Below are positions 54,968 through 62,919 of a DNA stretch of 64,000 nucleotides, piece after piece. Position numbers and translations under genes: made by a program. The first letter of the stretch is position 1. Every line of letters starts with the position of its first letter. Under the pieces are notes generated by a model. That model was not told where the DNA came from. It searched no databases and saw only the letters and a program-made list of their open reading frames with translations. The stretch comes from Chlorobium sp. (GTDB lineage Bacteria > Bacteroidota > Chlorobiia > Chlorobiales > Chlorobiaceae): positions 1-64,000 of the forward strand of contig NZ_JAIOZR010000011.1 in NCBI RefSeq assembly GCF_021740465.1, in the 5' to 3' direction.

Positions 54968-55966
54968 ATGCAGCATGCAGCAGGGCTCGAGGAACTGGGC
55001 CGGGATATCAGGGAGGCGTCGAGGTTTCTCGAACGCGCAGAGGAGCAGATTTCATCCCGGATCATCGGTCAGAAAGAGGTTGTCCACCGGGTTTTCATAG
55101 CGCTGCTCGCCGGAGGCCACATTCTGCTCGAAGGGGTGCCGGGACTGGCCAAAACCCTTATCGTGCGCACTTTCGCCGCCGCCATGAACCTGCAGTTTCA
55201 GCGCATCCAGTTCACTCCCGACATGCTCCCTGCAGATCTTGTGGGCACCATGGTCTACAGCCCGAAAGATATGGAGTTTCACCCTCGCCAGGGCCCGCTG
55301 TTCGCCAATGTCATTCTTGCCGACGAAATCAACCGCTCGCCGGCCAAGGTGCAGTCCGCCCTGCTGGAAGCCATGCAGGAGAAGCAGGTCACCATCGGCA
55401 GCAGCACCTTTCCGCTTCCCGAACCCTTTATGGTACTGGCTACGCAGAACCCTATCGAGCACGAAGGCACCTATCTTCTGCCCGAAGCGCAGATCGACAG
55501 GTTCATGATGAAGGTTATCGTCGGTTATCCATCCTACGATGAAGAACTCGAGATCATGCAGCTTGCGGCGGCTTCGGGAACCATGCCTGAGGTCAAGCCG
55601 GTTGTCGACGCGGGTGATATTGCCGGCGCGCGCCGGCTTGTAGACCGCATCTATGTCGATCCGCGGGTTCAGCGCTACATTGTGGACCTTGTGGTAGCCA
55701 CCCGCAACCCTGCCGGTCACGGGCTGGCGTCGCTTGCTTCCATGATCGAATACGGCGCATCTCCCAGAGCCTCCATCTTTCTCCTGCTTGCCGCCAAGGC
55801 GCATGCATTCCTGCAGCACCGGGCCTACATCACGCCGGAGGATGTCAAGGCCATCGCCTACGAAACGCTTCGCCACCGGATAATTCCCGGTTACGAAGCC
55901 GAAGCCGACAACATAAAGACGGACGATTTCATTCGCGAAATTCTCCAGCATATACAGGTGCCGTGA
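54968..55966 (+). CDS. MoxR-family AAA+ ATPase
   Basis: The 332-residue protein has Walker A EGVPGLAKT (about residues 56-64), Walker B VILADEIN (about 116) and an EGTYLLPEAQIDRFM stretch near 175. It is the MoxR type of AAA+ chaperone, typically paired with DUF58 and VWA-domain proteins to assemble or regulate envelope complexes. It heads the cluster MoxR-DUF58-unknown-BatA-BatB that runs to 60019. Confidence 0.92.
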   Translation: MQHAAGLEELGRDIREASRFLERAEEQISSRIIGQKEVVHRVFIALLAGGHILLEGVPGLAKTLIVRTFAAAMNLQFQRIQFTPDMLPADLVGTMVYSPKDMEFHPRQGPLFANVILADEINRSPAKVQSALLEAMQEKQVTIGSSTFPLPEPFMVLATQNPIEHEGTYLLPEAQIDRFMMKVIVGYPSYDEELEIMQLAAASGTMPEVKPVVDAGDIAGARRLVDRIYVDPRVQRYIVDLVVATRNPAGHGLASLASMIEYGASPRASIFLLLAAKAHAFLQHRAYITPEDVKAIAYETLRHRIIPGYEAEADNIKTDDFIREILQHIQVP

Positions 55967-56015
55967 ATTTTACCCTGTCAGGCACCACAGGAAAGTACAT
56001 CCCGTTAACCGATAC

Positions 56016-56909
56016 ATGAAGCGCAGCGAGGAACAGAACCACAAGGCGTTCACGGACACAATCCGGCGGATTGAAATCCGTTCACGGCGTCTTGCCGCCG
56101 AACTTTTCAGTGGTGAATACCACTCATCGTTCAAGGGGCGGGGTATCGAGTTCCAGAGTGTCCGGGAGTACCAGTACGGCGACGATGTACGGACCATCGA
56201 CTGGAACACCTCCGCCCGAAAGCACGAACTCTATATCAAGGTATTTACCGAAGAACGGGAACGCACCATGCTGCTGCTCGTCGACGGTTCGGCCTCCATG
56301 CTTTTCGGCAGCCGGGAGCGAAGCAAAAGGGATCTTGCAGCGGAGGTCAGCGCCGTGCTTGCCTTCAGCGCCATCCAGAACAACGACAAGGTGGGGCTTG
56401 TCATTTTTACCGACAGGGTCGAAACCTTCATTCCTCCGAGGAAAGGGCGGCAGCAGGTGCTGGTGATTCTCGAGGAGCTTTTCAGGATGAAGCCCGCAAG
56501 CCGGAAAACCGACTTCGACGCGGTGCTCTCCTTCGTTGGCCATATGCGCAAACGCCAGGCCATTGTATTTCTCCTGACCGATCTGCTCGGCAGCAATTAC
56601 GAGCGGGGCATGAAGCTCCTGAACGCCCGCCATGATTTCGTGCTCATGCACATCAGCGATCCGCTCGACTGCGGGCTTCCCGAAACCGGCCTGCTCGATC
56701 TTGAAGACCCCGAAACCGGAGGGCGCATAACTGTCGATGCAGGGAGCCGCAAGGCGCTCGAACGTTACAGCCAGGGGCAGCAGCGTCAGGCCGAAGCGCT
56801 GCGCGAAAAGCTCCTGCGCATGAAAACCGATACCGTCCGACTCGATACCGGGCGCTCGTTCATCGGGGAACTGAACACGTTTTTCCGGTCCCGTGAAAGA
56901 AGGTACTGA
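56016..56909 (+). CDS. DUF58 protein (MoxR partner)
   Basis: The 297-residue protein has the DUF58 core GRGIEFQSVREYQYGDDVRTIDWNTSARKHELYIKVFTEERERTMLLLVDGSASM and a degenerate VWA-like second half. It follows MoxR by 49 bases. The usual view is that MoxR acts on or with DUF58 proteins. It overlaps the next gene by 17 bases. Confidence 0.9.
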   Translation: MKRSEEQNHKAFTDTIRRIEIRSRRLAAELFSGEYHSSFKGRGIEFQSVREYQYGDDVRTIDWNTSARKHELYIKVFTEERERTMLLLVDGSASMLFGSRERSKRDLAAEVSAVLAFSAIQNNDKVGLVIFTDRVETFIPPRKGRQQVLVILEELFRMKPASRKTDFDAVLSFVGHMRKRQAIVFLLTDLLGSNYERGMKLLNARHDFVLMHISDPLDCGLPETGLLDLEDPETGGRITVDAGSRKALERYSQGQQRQAEALREKLLRMKTDTVRLDTGRSFIGELNTFFRSRERRY

Positions 56910-57861
56910 TCATACCGGCATTCCGGTTCATGCCGCCGCACTGCTGCTCGCACTGCTCTTCACGGCGGTCTGCTTTCCGCTCCGTGCAAACCCGGCCGTG
57001 TCCTCATCGAAAGTTTCGGAGGTTTTGATTGTTTCGGGGGTTTCGGTCGAACCCGACTCTCTCTATGCCGGCGAAAGGGCGATCTTTGTGGTACGGGTTC
57101 AGCGCCCCGAAAGCACGCTTGTCTCGATCGAACTGCCGGACTCCTCGGCACTCGATCCCTTTTATCTTGTCGCACAGAAGCAGTCTTCAATGCGGCTCTC
57201 CGCAGGTCTTGCCGAAGAGCGCTTCGAGTTTGAACTGGCCGTTTTCGGCTCTGGCATACAGCCTCTTCCGGGTTTCGTCCTCGTGTTCCGTGATACGGAG
57301 GGCCATCCTCTTGAGAGGCGTGAGCACCGTTCCCTCGCATCGGTTTTCGTGAAACGGCTCGCACCTTCCGGCATGCTTGAACTGCGGCCGCTCAAGCCTC
57401 CCGTGAATCCCGATTTTCCTTTTCCGATCCTGACAGCCATGCTGCTTGCCGTGTTCGGCACGGCGGGAGCTGTTCTGCTTGTCCTGTTTCTCATCAAGCG
57501 GAAGATCAGGCTTTTTGCCGAAACCCTCGATCCGGCAGAGGATGCCCGCCGCAAGCTCCGCAAGCTCCGGAACCACCTTTCCGCCGGGTTGCCTCCTGCG
57601 GAGTGCTACGCCGATCTGAGCGCCGTCATGCGGGAGTATCTCGAACGGCACTACCATATCAGGGCGCTCGAAGCCGTCACGCAGGAGATCGAGCGTGATC
57701 TTCGCAAGCTCGGTGTCTCGTCGTTCGACGCAATCATGAACCTCCTGCGCCAGGCCGATCTCGTGAAGTTCGCCGACAGCCGTCCCACTGCCGAAGAGGC
57801 CCGGAGTTCCACCCGGCAGGCGGAGGAGATCGTAAGTTCCGGACGGGACGGTTCGGAATAA
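56893..57861 (+). CDS. BatD/DUF4381-like membrane protein in the Bat cluster
   Basis: Starting at GTG 56893, the 322-residue protein has a signal peptide or anchor (about residues 13-32), a beta-rich extracytosolic region (VSVEPDSLYAGERAIFVVRV), a second membrane helix (about 175-200) and a ~100-residue helical cytosolic domain (LRKLRNHLSAGLPPAECYADLSAVMREYLERHYHI) as in DUF4381-type proteins. Together these fill the role that BatD or a similar adaptor has in other loci. It overlaps the DUF58 gene and precedes BatA by 73 bases. Confidence 0.65.
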   Translation: MKEGTDHTGIPVHAAALLLALLFTAVCFPLRANPAVSSSKVSEVLIVSGVSVEPDSLYAGERAIFVVRVQRPESTLVSIELPDSSALDPFYLVAQKQSSMRLSAGLAEERFEFELAVFGSGIQPLPGFVLVFRDTEGHPLERREHRSLASVFVKRLAPSGMLELRPLKPPVNPDFPFPILTAMLLAVFGTAGAVLLVLFLIKRKIRLFAETLDPAEDARRKLRKLRNHLSAGLPPAECYADLSAVMREYLERHYHIRALEAVTQEIERDLRKLGVSSFDAIMNLLRQADLVKFADSRPTAEEARSSTRQAEEIVSSGRDGSE

Positions 57862-57934
57862 ATCCGGAAAAAGAGGTGTTTGAGGAAGAGAGAGCTGCAG
57901 GAAAAAAGCTGTTAACGCGGTAACCGATTTGCCT

Positions 57935-58912
57935 ATGCAGGAGTGGCTGACGCATATCCCCCGGATCGGGCTCGAGGAGCCGCTGTGGCTGCTGCTGTTT
58001 CCGGTGCTTGCCCTTGCCGCATGGTGGACTGGCCGGCAGGAGAAAAAAGGCCTCACTGCGGCGGTGATGTTTCCCGATGTCGACCGGCTGCGAAGAGATG
58101 GGTTCGAGGCTCCACTTTTTTTGCGGCGGCTTCCCGGGTGGCTTCGCTGGGCGGCTCTTGTGCTCTCTGTGGCGGCCATGACGCGTCCTCATCTTGTGCT
58201 GGAGGAGACGGTTGCCGAAGCGAGGGGAATCGATGTGGTGCTGGTGCTCGATATTTCCGGATCGATGGAGCAGCAGGATGCCGGCGGACGGAGCCGTCTC
58301 GATGCGCTCAGGGAGGTCGCCCGCGAGTTCATCGGAAGGCATCCCGACGACCGCATCGGGGTGGTGGTTTTCAAGGGCGAAGCCTACACGCTCTGTCCGC
58401 TCACGCTCGACCACCGGGTGACCCGCATGCTGCTCGACGCCGTTTCACCCGAAGTCGTCCGCAATGACGGAACGGCAATCGGAACGGCTGTGCTCGTTGC
58501 CGTAAACAGGCTCAGGGTCTCGCAATCCGCACAGAAAGTCATGATACTTTTCAGCGACGGATCTTCGAATGCCGGCCAGATCGATCCCCTGACGGCAGCC
58601 TCCTTCGCAGCCGCTCACGGCATCCGGATCTATACGGTCGGTGCGGGTTCGGGTGGCTCGACTGCCTCCTCCTTCGACGAAGAGGAGCTCCGGAGCATCG
58701 CCCGGACGGGAGGCGGTCGTTACTTCCGTGCTGGAAGCAGGGCCTCGCTTGCCCAGACCTTCGAGTCCATCGACCGTCTTGAAAAAAGCACGCTTTCCAG
58801 CCCCGTAACCAGAACCAGATCGGGGCTGTTCGTGCAGCTGCTCGTTGTGGCTCTTGTGCTGCTGCTCGTTGAGGCGGTTCTTGCCAACACCCGGCTGTTA
58901 AGGGTTCCCTGA
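57935..58912 (+). CDS. BatA-like VWA-domain protein
   Basis: From ATG 57935 the protein is 325 residues. It has two N-terminal membrane helices (about residues 18-35 and 65-80), a VWA domain with the MIDAS motif DISGSMEQQ (about 108) and a C-terminal helix. The layout is that of BatA in the Bacteroides aerotolerance operon. It would bind a divalent metal and a protein partner at the periplasmic membrane face. An in-frame TTG six bases upstream (57929) is a less likely start. Confidence 0.88.
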   Translation: MQEWLTHIPRIGLEEPLWLLLFPVLALAAWWTGRQEKKGLTAAVMFPDVDRLRRDGFEAPLFLRRLPGWLRWAALVLSVAAMTRPHLVLEETVAEARGIDVVLVLDISGSMEQQDAGGRSRLDALREVAREFIGRHPDDRIGVVVFKGEAYTLCPLTLDHRVTRMLLDAVSPEVVRNDGTAIGTAVLVAVNRLRVSQSAQKVMILFSDGSSNAGQIDPLTAASFAAAHGIRIYTVGAGSGGSTASSFDEEELRSIARTGGGRYFRAGSRASLAQTFESIDRLEKSTLSSPVTRTRSGLFVQLLVVALVLLLVEAVLANTRLLRVP

Positions 58913-59005
58913 TCGGGGACGCCATTCACGACCGGTCGACAAGCTGACAAGCAATTGAGGCGCCGCATAAGGGCGAATTGTTAACTATGATAAGCGATTA
59001 TTCAC

Positions 59006-60019
59006 ATGTGTTTCGCCTGGCCTGACAATTTCGGTTACCTGCTGCTGCTGATTCCGCTCGCCGTGCTGTTCGGTTACGGTTTCATGCGGCAGCTGCAGGC
59101 GAGGGAGCGGTTCGCAAGCCGGGGGATGATACGTGCTCCGGGGCGCCGCCGCCTTCTCTTCGGCCGGATGCTGCACTTTTCGGCTATTGCCCTTCTGCTT
59201 TTCGCTCTTGTCGGGCCGCAGCTCTGCCGCGGGCAGCGGGTTGTTTTTCGCAAGGGAGCCGATCTGGTCTTCATGCTCGATGTTTCAAGCAGCATGCTTG
59301 CCGCGGACGTTCCTCCCGACCGTCTTGAACGGGCCAGGGACGCAGCGCTCCGCATCAGCAGCCAGGTACCGGACGGCCGGCGAGCCCTGTTGCTTTTTGC
59401 CGCTGAACCTCTGGTGCAGTGTCCGCTCACGCACGACCGAGATGCGTTCGAAGCGCTCATCGGCATGGCCTCTCCGGCTCTGGTCGAACAGCAGGGCACC
59501 TCGTTCGCTCCGGCTTTCGAACAGGCTATCGAGCTTTTTGCCGTACCTCCTGCGTTCGGGGATGAAGGGCGGTTTCGAGCGGAACGGATCGTCGTGCTGC
59601 TCAGTGACGGCGAGGATCATGAAGGCGGAGCCGTCGCCGCGTCCGGAAAGCTCAGACAGGCGGGCATCACGCTTTTTGTGCTCGGAGTGGGGAGGTGGGG
59701 TGACGCGCTCATTGCTGATCCTTTGCATCCGGGAGAGGTTAAGCGCGACAGGGATGGCAATGCGGTCAAAACCCGTTTCAGCCCTCTCGCATTGCAGCAG
59801 GTTGCCAGGGCATCGGGGGGCCTCTATTTCGATACGGCAGGCAGGGATACCGTATACGACGACGTAGCCGGGCGCATCAACCGCATCGTTGCCGGTTCAC
59901 GGCTGGTTTCGGTGCCGGACGACGGATATCCACTCTACCACTATGTACTCGGGGCGGGAGTGCTGCTCCTGCTCATCGAAAGGCTTCTGGCTGCATGGAG
60001 AAGCAATGAGAAGCCCTGA
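59006..60019 (+). CDS. BatB-like VWA-domain protein
   Basis: The 337-residue protein has two N-terminal helices (about residues 8-26 and 53-70), a VWA domain with DVSSSMLAADV (about 92), LLSDGEDHEGGA near 200, and a C-terminal helix (HYVLGAGVLLLLIERLL). It is the BatB partner of BatA, 93 bases downstream. BatC and BatD relatives are encoded upstream in the window on the other strand. Confidence 0.88.
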   Translation: MCFAWPDNFGYLLLLIPLAVLFGYGFMRQLQARERFASRGMIRAPGRRRLLFGRMLHFSAIALLLFALVGPQLCRGQRVVFRKGADLVFMLDVSSSMLAADVPPDRLERARDAALRISSQVPDGRRALLLFAAEPLVQCPLTHDRDAFEALIGMASPALVEQQGTSFAPAFEQAIELFAVPPAFGDEGRFRAERIVVLLSDGEDHEGGAVAASGKLRQAGITLFVLGVGRWGDALIADPLHPGEVKRDRDGNAVKTRFSPLALQQVARASGGLYFDTAGRDTVYDDVAGRINRIVAGSRLVSVPDDGYPLYHYVLGAGVLLLLIERLLAAWRSNEKP

Positions 60020-60147
60020 ACCATTTTTTTATGCCTCGGGTCGAGTTTCGGCTTAAGCGTGCGGGCTGGTTTCTTGACGAAAGATTATTTACATTATAAA
60101 GGTTACACTACACTTTTCAGGTACGTTAATACTTATTTTCAATTGCC

Positions 60148-60447
60148 ATGGAGCAGCAGAATACCGGTCAGAAAATCCTTGATCCTATCGAACGGGCCAA
60201 ACTCGGCGTCAAGGTCTTCAATATGCCGTTTACCGACGCCGAAAAAGTGATCGACGACTATGTCAGCGGCAAGAATTACGACAGCACAAGCGTCGCGTAT
60301 TTCAAGGACCAGGTGGCCACACAGCGTCATATCCAGGAGAAGAGCGCCGAACTGCTCGCAACCGGAGGAGAGATCATGCGGCTTGTGACCAATGCCTTCA
60401 TGAAGAACCTTCCGAAACCGCCGGCAGGCAACAGTCCGGTGTCCTGA
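60148..60447 (+). CDS. Small protein of unknown function
   Basis: The 99-residue product has no signal or helix span. It is rich in charged residues with an N-terminal helical segment (DPIERAKLGVKVFN) and a middle helix (VATQRHIQEKSAELLATGGEIMRLVTNAFMKN). I recognise no family. It lies 129 bases after batB and has its own likely terminator (60486-60518), so it is probably a separate transcript. Function unknown. Confidence 0.65.
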   Translation: MEQQNTGQKILDPIERAKLGVKVFNMPFTDAEKVIDDYVSGKNYDSTSVAYFKDQVATQRHIQEKSAELLATGGEIMRLVTNAFMKNLPKPPAGNSPVS

Positions 60448-60485
60448 TACCTTTTTTTTCGGGATGCACTTGCAGGGTACATTAA

Positions 60486-60518
60486 AGTCGCGGCAGTTCG
60501 ATCTTCCGCGGCTTTTTT
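60486..60518 (+). terminator. Rho-independent terminator after the 99-aa gene
   Basis: AGTCGCGG (60486-60493) pairs with CCGCGGCT (60506-60513), with one G-T wobble, over a 12-base loop, followed by six T. Confidence 0.75.
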
Positions 60519-60664
60519 ATTTCCCCCGAAAATTCTTCGGATGTTAACTTTTTTCTCTTTCAGACGGTTATAAAAGAAGACGTTACGATACCCGATCACG
60601 ACCGGGATGTCCGGAGGATCTCCTTGCAGAACTTCCGGAGTCCGAAAAAAAAACAGAACGAACG

Positions 60665-61993
60665 ATGCAATTCGATCCCAACAAATTCACCGTCAAAGCC
60701 CAGGAGGCCCTGCAGGCCTCGGCCACGATTGCCGGAAGCCGGCAGCATCAGCAGATCGAGCCCGAGCACCTGCTTCACGCCATGCTCAGTGACAGAACGA
60801 GTATCGCCGCGCAGATCGCCCGGAAACTCGAAGCTCCGGTCGATAACCTGCTCTCGGCAGTGGAGCGCGAAATAGAGCGTCTTCCGAAAGTGACCGGCGC
60901 TTCGGCGTCCGGGCAGTACGTTTCGCAGAATCTAGGCAAGGTGTTCGACGTGGCCCTCAAGGAGGCAGAAAGCCTCAAGGACGACTATATCAGTTCCGAG
61001 CACCTTTTTATCGCCATGAGTGAAGCCGGGGTGAAGGTGTCGCGCATGCTTCAGGATGCCGGTATCAGCCGCAATCCCATTCTCAAGGTACTGGCGACCA
61101 TCAGGGGTTCGCAGCGGGTAACCAGCCAGACGGCCGAGGAGACCTACAACTCCCTGAAAAAGTATTCGCGTAACCTCAACGATGAAGCCCGCAGGGGAAA
61201 GCTTGATCCTGTAATCGGGCGCGACGACGAAATCCGCCGGGTGCTGCAGATACTCAGCCGGCGCACCAAGAACAATCCCGTGCTGATAGGCGACCCCGGT
61301 GTGGGCAAGACCGCCCTTGTCGAGGGCATCGCCCAGCGTATCGTTGCCGGCGACGTTCCGGAAAACCTCAAGAGCAAGCAGATCGCCGCGCTCGATATCG
61401 CTCAGCTTGTAGCGGGTGCGAAGTTCCGCGGCGAGTTCGAGGAGCGGCTGAAAGCCGTGGTCAAGGAGGTGCAGTCGGCCGACGGCGAGGTGATTCTTTT
61501 CATCGACGAGATCCATCTTCTCGTCGGAGCGGGTTCCGCCGAAGGCTCAATGGATGCGGCCAATATCCTCAAGCCGGCCCTGGCCCGCGGCGAACTGCGC
61601 TGTATCGGGGCCACGACGCTCGACGAGTACCGCAAGCATATCGAAAAGGACGCTGCTCTGGAACGGCGGTTCCAGACCGTGCTGGTCGACCAGCCGAGCG
61701 TCGAGGACACGGTTTCCATTCTGCGCGGCCTCAAGGAGAAGTACGAAATCCACCACGGCGTGCGTATCAAGGATGCCGCCCTCGTCGCGGCCGCCGAGCT
61801 GTCGAATCGTTACATATCAGACCGCTTTCTGCCCGACAAGGCTATCGACCTCATCGACGAGGCCTCCTCGCGCCTGCGGCTCGAGATCGACAGCAGCCCC
61901 GAGGAGCTCGACCGTCTGAACCGCGAGATACGTCGCCTGGAGATCGAGCGTGAAGCCCTCAAGCGCGAGCTCGAAGCCGGCGGAACAACGTAA
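60665..61993 (+). CDS. clpB: N-terminal half of ClpB-type disaggregase (N domain + NBD1 only)
   Basis: The 442-residue protein has the Clp N domain (residues ~4-145) and one complete AAA+ module: Walker A GDPGVGKT (209-216), Walker B VILFIDEI (276-283) and the Arg-finger region (ALERRFQ, about 330). Then [37 protein letters not shown] enters the ClpB coiled-coil middle domain at about residue 410. It stops there with TAA, so the second AAA+ module of the usual ~860-residue ClpB is absent. No second-module sequence appears in the remaining 2 kb of the window. I recall two ~440-residue ClpB entries for Chlorobaculum tepidum, which would fit a split gene, but I cannot check it here. Confidence 0.85.
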   Translation: MQFDPNKFTVKAQEALQASATIAGSRQHQQIEPEHLLHAMLSDRTSIAAQIARKLEAPVDNLLSAVEREIERLPKVTGASASGQYVSQNLGKVFDVALKEAESLKDDYISSEHLFIAMSEAGVKVSRMLQDAGISRNPILKVLATIRGSQRVTSQTAEETYNSLKKYSRNLNDEARRGKLDPVIGRDDEIRRVLQILSRRTKNNPVLIGDPGVGKTALVEGIAQRIVAGDVPENLKSKQIAALDIAQLVAGAKFRGEFEERLKAVVKEVQSADGEVILFIDEIHLLVGAGSAEGSMDAANILKPALARGELRCIGATTLDEYRKHIEKDAALERRFQTVLVDQPSVEDTVSILRGLKEKYEIHHGVRIKDAALVAAAELSNRYISDRFLPDKAIDLIDEASSRLRLEIDSSPEELDRLNREIRRLEIEREALKRELEAGGTT

Positions 61994-62318
61994 GCCGTGG
62001 GCAGGAAAATTGTGAGCGGTAAGCTGTGGGCGGTGAGCCGCCGGAAGAAGATGCTTCCGAAGCCAGCCGGTGAAGCATCCCGAACATTCGTCCCTGAGGT
62101 GCTTTTGTCGATAGACAAGGGACAAAAGCACCTCAGGGACTCAAATGACGAATATTTCTGAATTCTCCGGCTATACCGAATACCGGCTACTGAATACTTA
62201 CTTCCCGCATTTTGCCCCATTCTCTTTTCTTCCTGAAAATTCGTACATTAAGGGTTGCATGACATTGTAGGTTTTCTACGGTTTGATTTTATTAACCAAC
62301 AAAAAACGGAGCGGAACG
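61994..62318. repeat. Hairpin-rich non-coding element between clpB half and SYLF gene
   Basis: A 325-base spacer with no gene. It opens with partly repeated GTGAGCGGTAAGC/GTGGGCGGTGAGC sequence (62000-62045). GATGCTTC (62050-62057) and GAAGCATC (62072-62079) form an 8-bp stem. A perfect 20-bp inverted repeat follows (62090-62109 with 62121-62140; 11-base loop), flanked by ATTCGTC (62086-62092) and GACGAAT (62147-62153). A CCGGCTA direct repeat and an AT-rich stretch complete it. No T-run follows, so it is not a typical terminator. It may be a small mobile or regulatory element. Confidence 0.6.
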
Positions 62319-62852
62319 ATGAAAATGATGAGGATTGTTGTGTTGGCCTTCATGCTGGCAGGAATGTTTGTACAGAGCGCTTTCGCAGGCTGGGATCCTC
62401 GCGATGGGGACGATGCCGCCAACGCGGTCGAGTTTTTCAGGAAAAACGCTCCGGGCCTTGACCGGTTTTTTGAGCATGCCTACGGATACGCCGTATTTCC
62501 GGATGTCTACAAGGGGGGGCTCATCATGCTCGGCGGCGCTCACGGCAGCGGATACGTTTACGAGCTGAACACCCTTATCGGGCGTTCCTCCATTACGCAG
62601 GTGAACGTAGGGCCGCAGCTCGGCGGACAGTCGTTTGCCGAAATCGTGTTTTTCAAGAGCAAGGAGGACCTCGACAATTTCAAGAGAGGGAACTTCGAAC
62701 TGAACGCGCAGGCTACGGCCGTGCTGGTGAATTCCGGAATGGCTACCAATATCGATTACTCGAACGGCGTAGCGGTTTTCGTCATTCCGAAGGCCGGGGT
62801 TATGGCCGAAGCCACCGTCGGAGGCCAGAAGTTCAGTTACAAGCCGTTCTGA
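62319..62852 (+). CDS. SYLF (Ysc84/DUF500) domain lipid-binding protein
   Basis: From ATG 62319, with GGAGCGGA upstream, the protein is 178 residues with a signal peptide ending FVQSAFA. The SYLF domain follows: GYAVFPDVYKGGLIMLGGAHGSGYVYE, ITQVNVGPQLGGQSFAEIVFFKSKEDLDNFKRGNFELNAQATAVLV and a GVAVFVIPKAGVMAEATVGGQKFSY end. SYLF proteins bind phosphoinositides in eukaryotes; exported bacterial ones have no firm role. It stands alone between the repeat element and gatB. Confidence 0.9.
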   Translation: MKMMRIVVLAFMLAGMFVQSAFAGWDPRDGDDAANAVEFFRKNAPGLDRFFEHAYGYAVFPDVYKGGLIMLGGAHGSGYVYELNTLIGRSSITQVNVGPQLGGQSFAEIVFFKSKEDLDNFKRGNFELNAQATAVLVNSGMATNIDYSNGVAVFVIPKAGVMAEATVGGQKFSYKPF

Positions 62853-62919
62853 GCGGCCCGGTTGAGGCGGGAAGGATCGAGCTTTTTCAATAAAAGGCAC
62901 CAAAAGAGTAAATGTTTCA

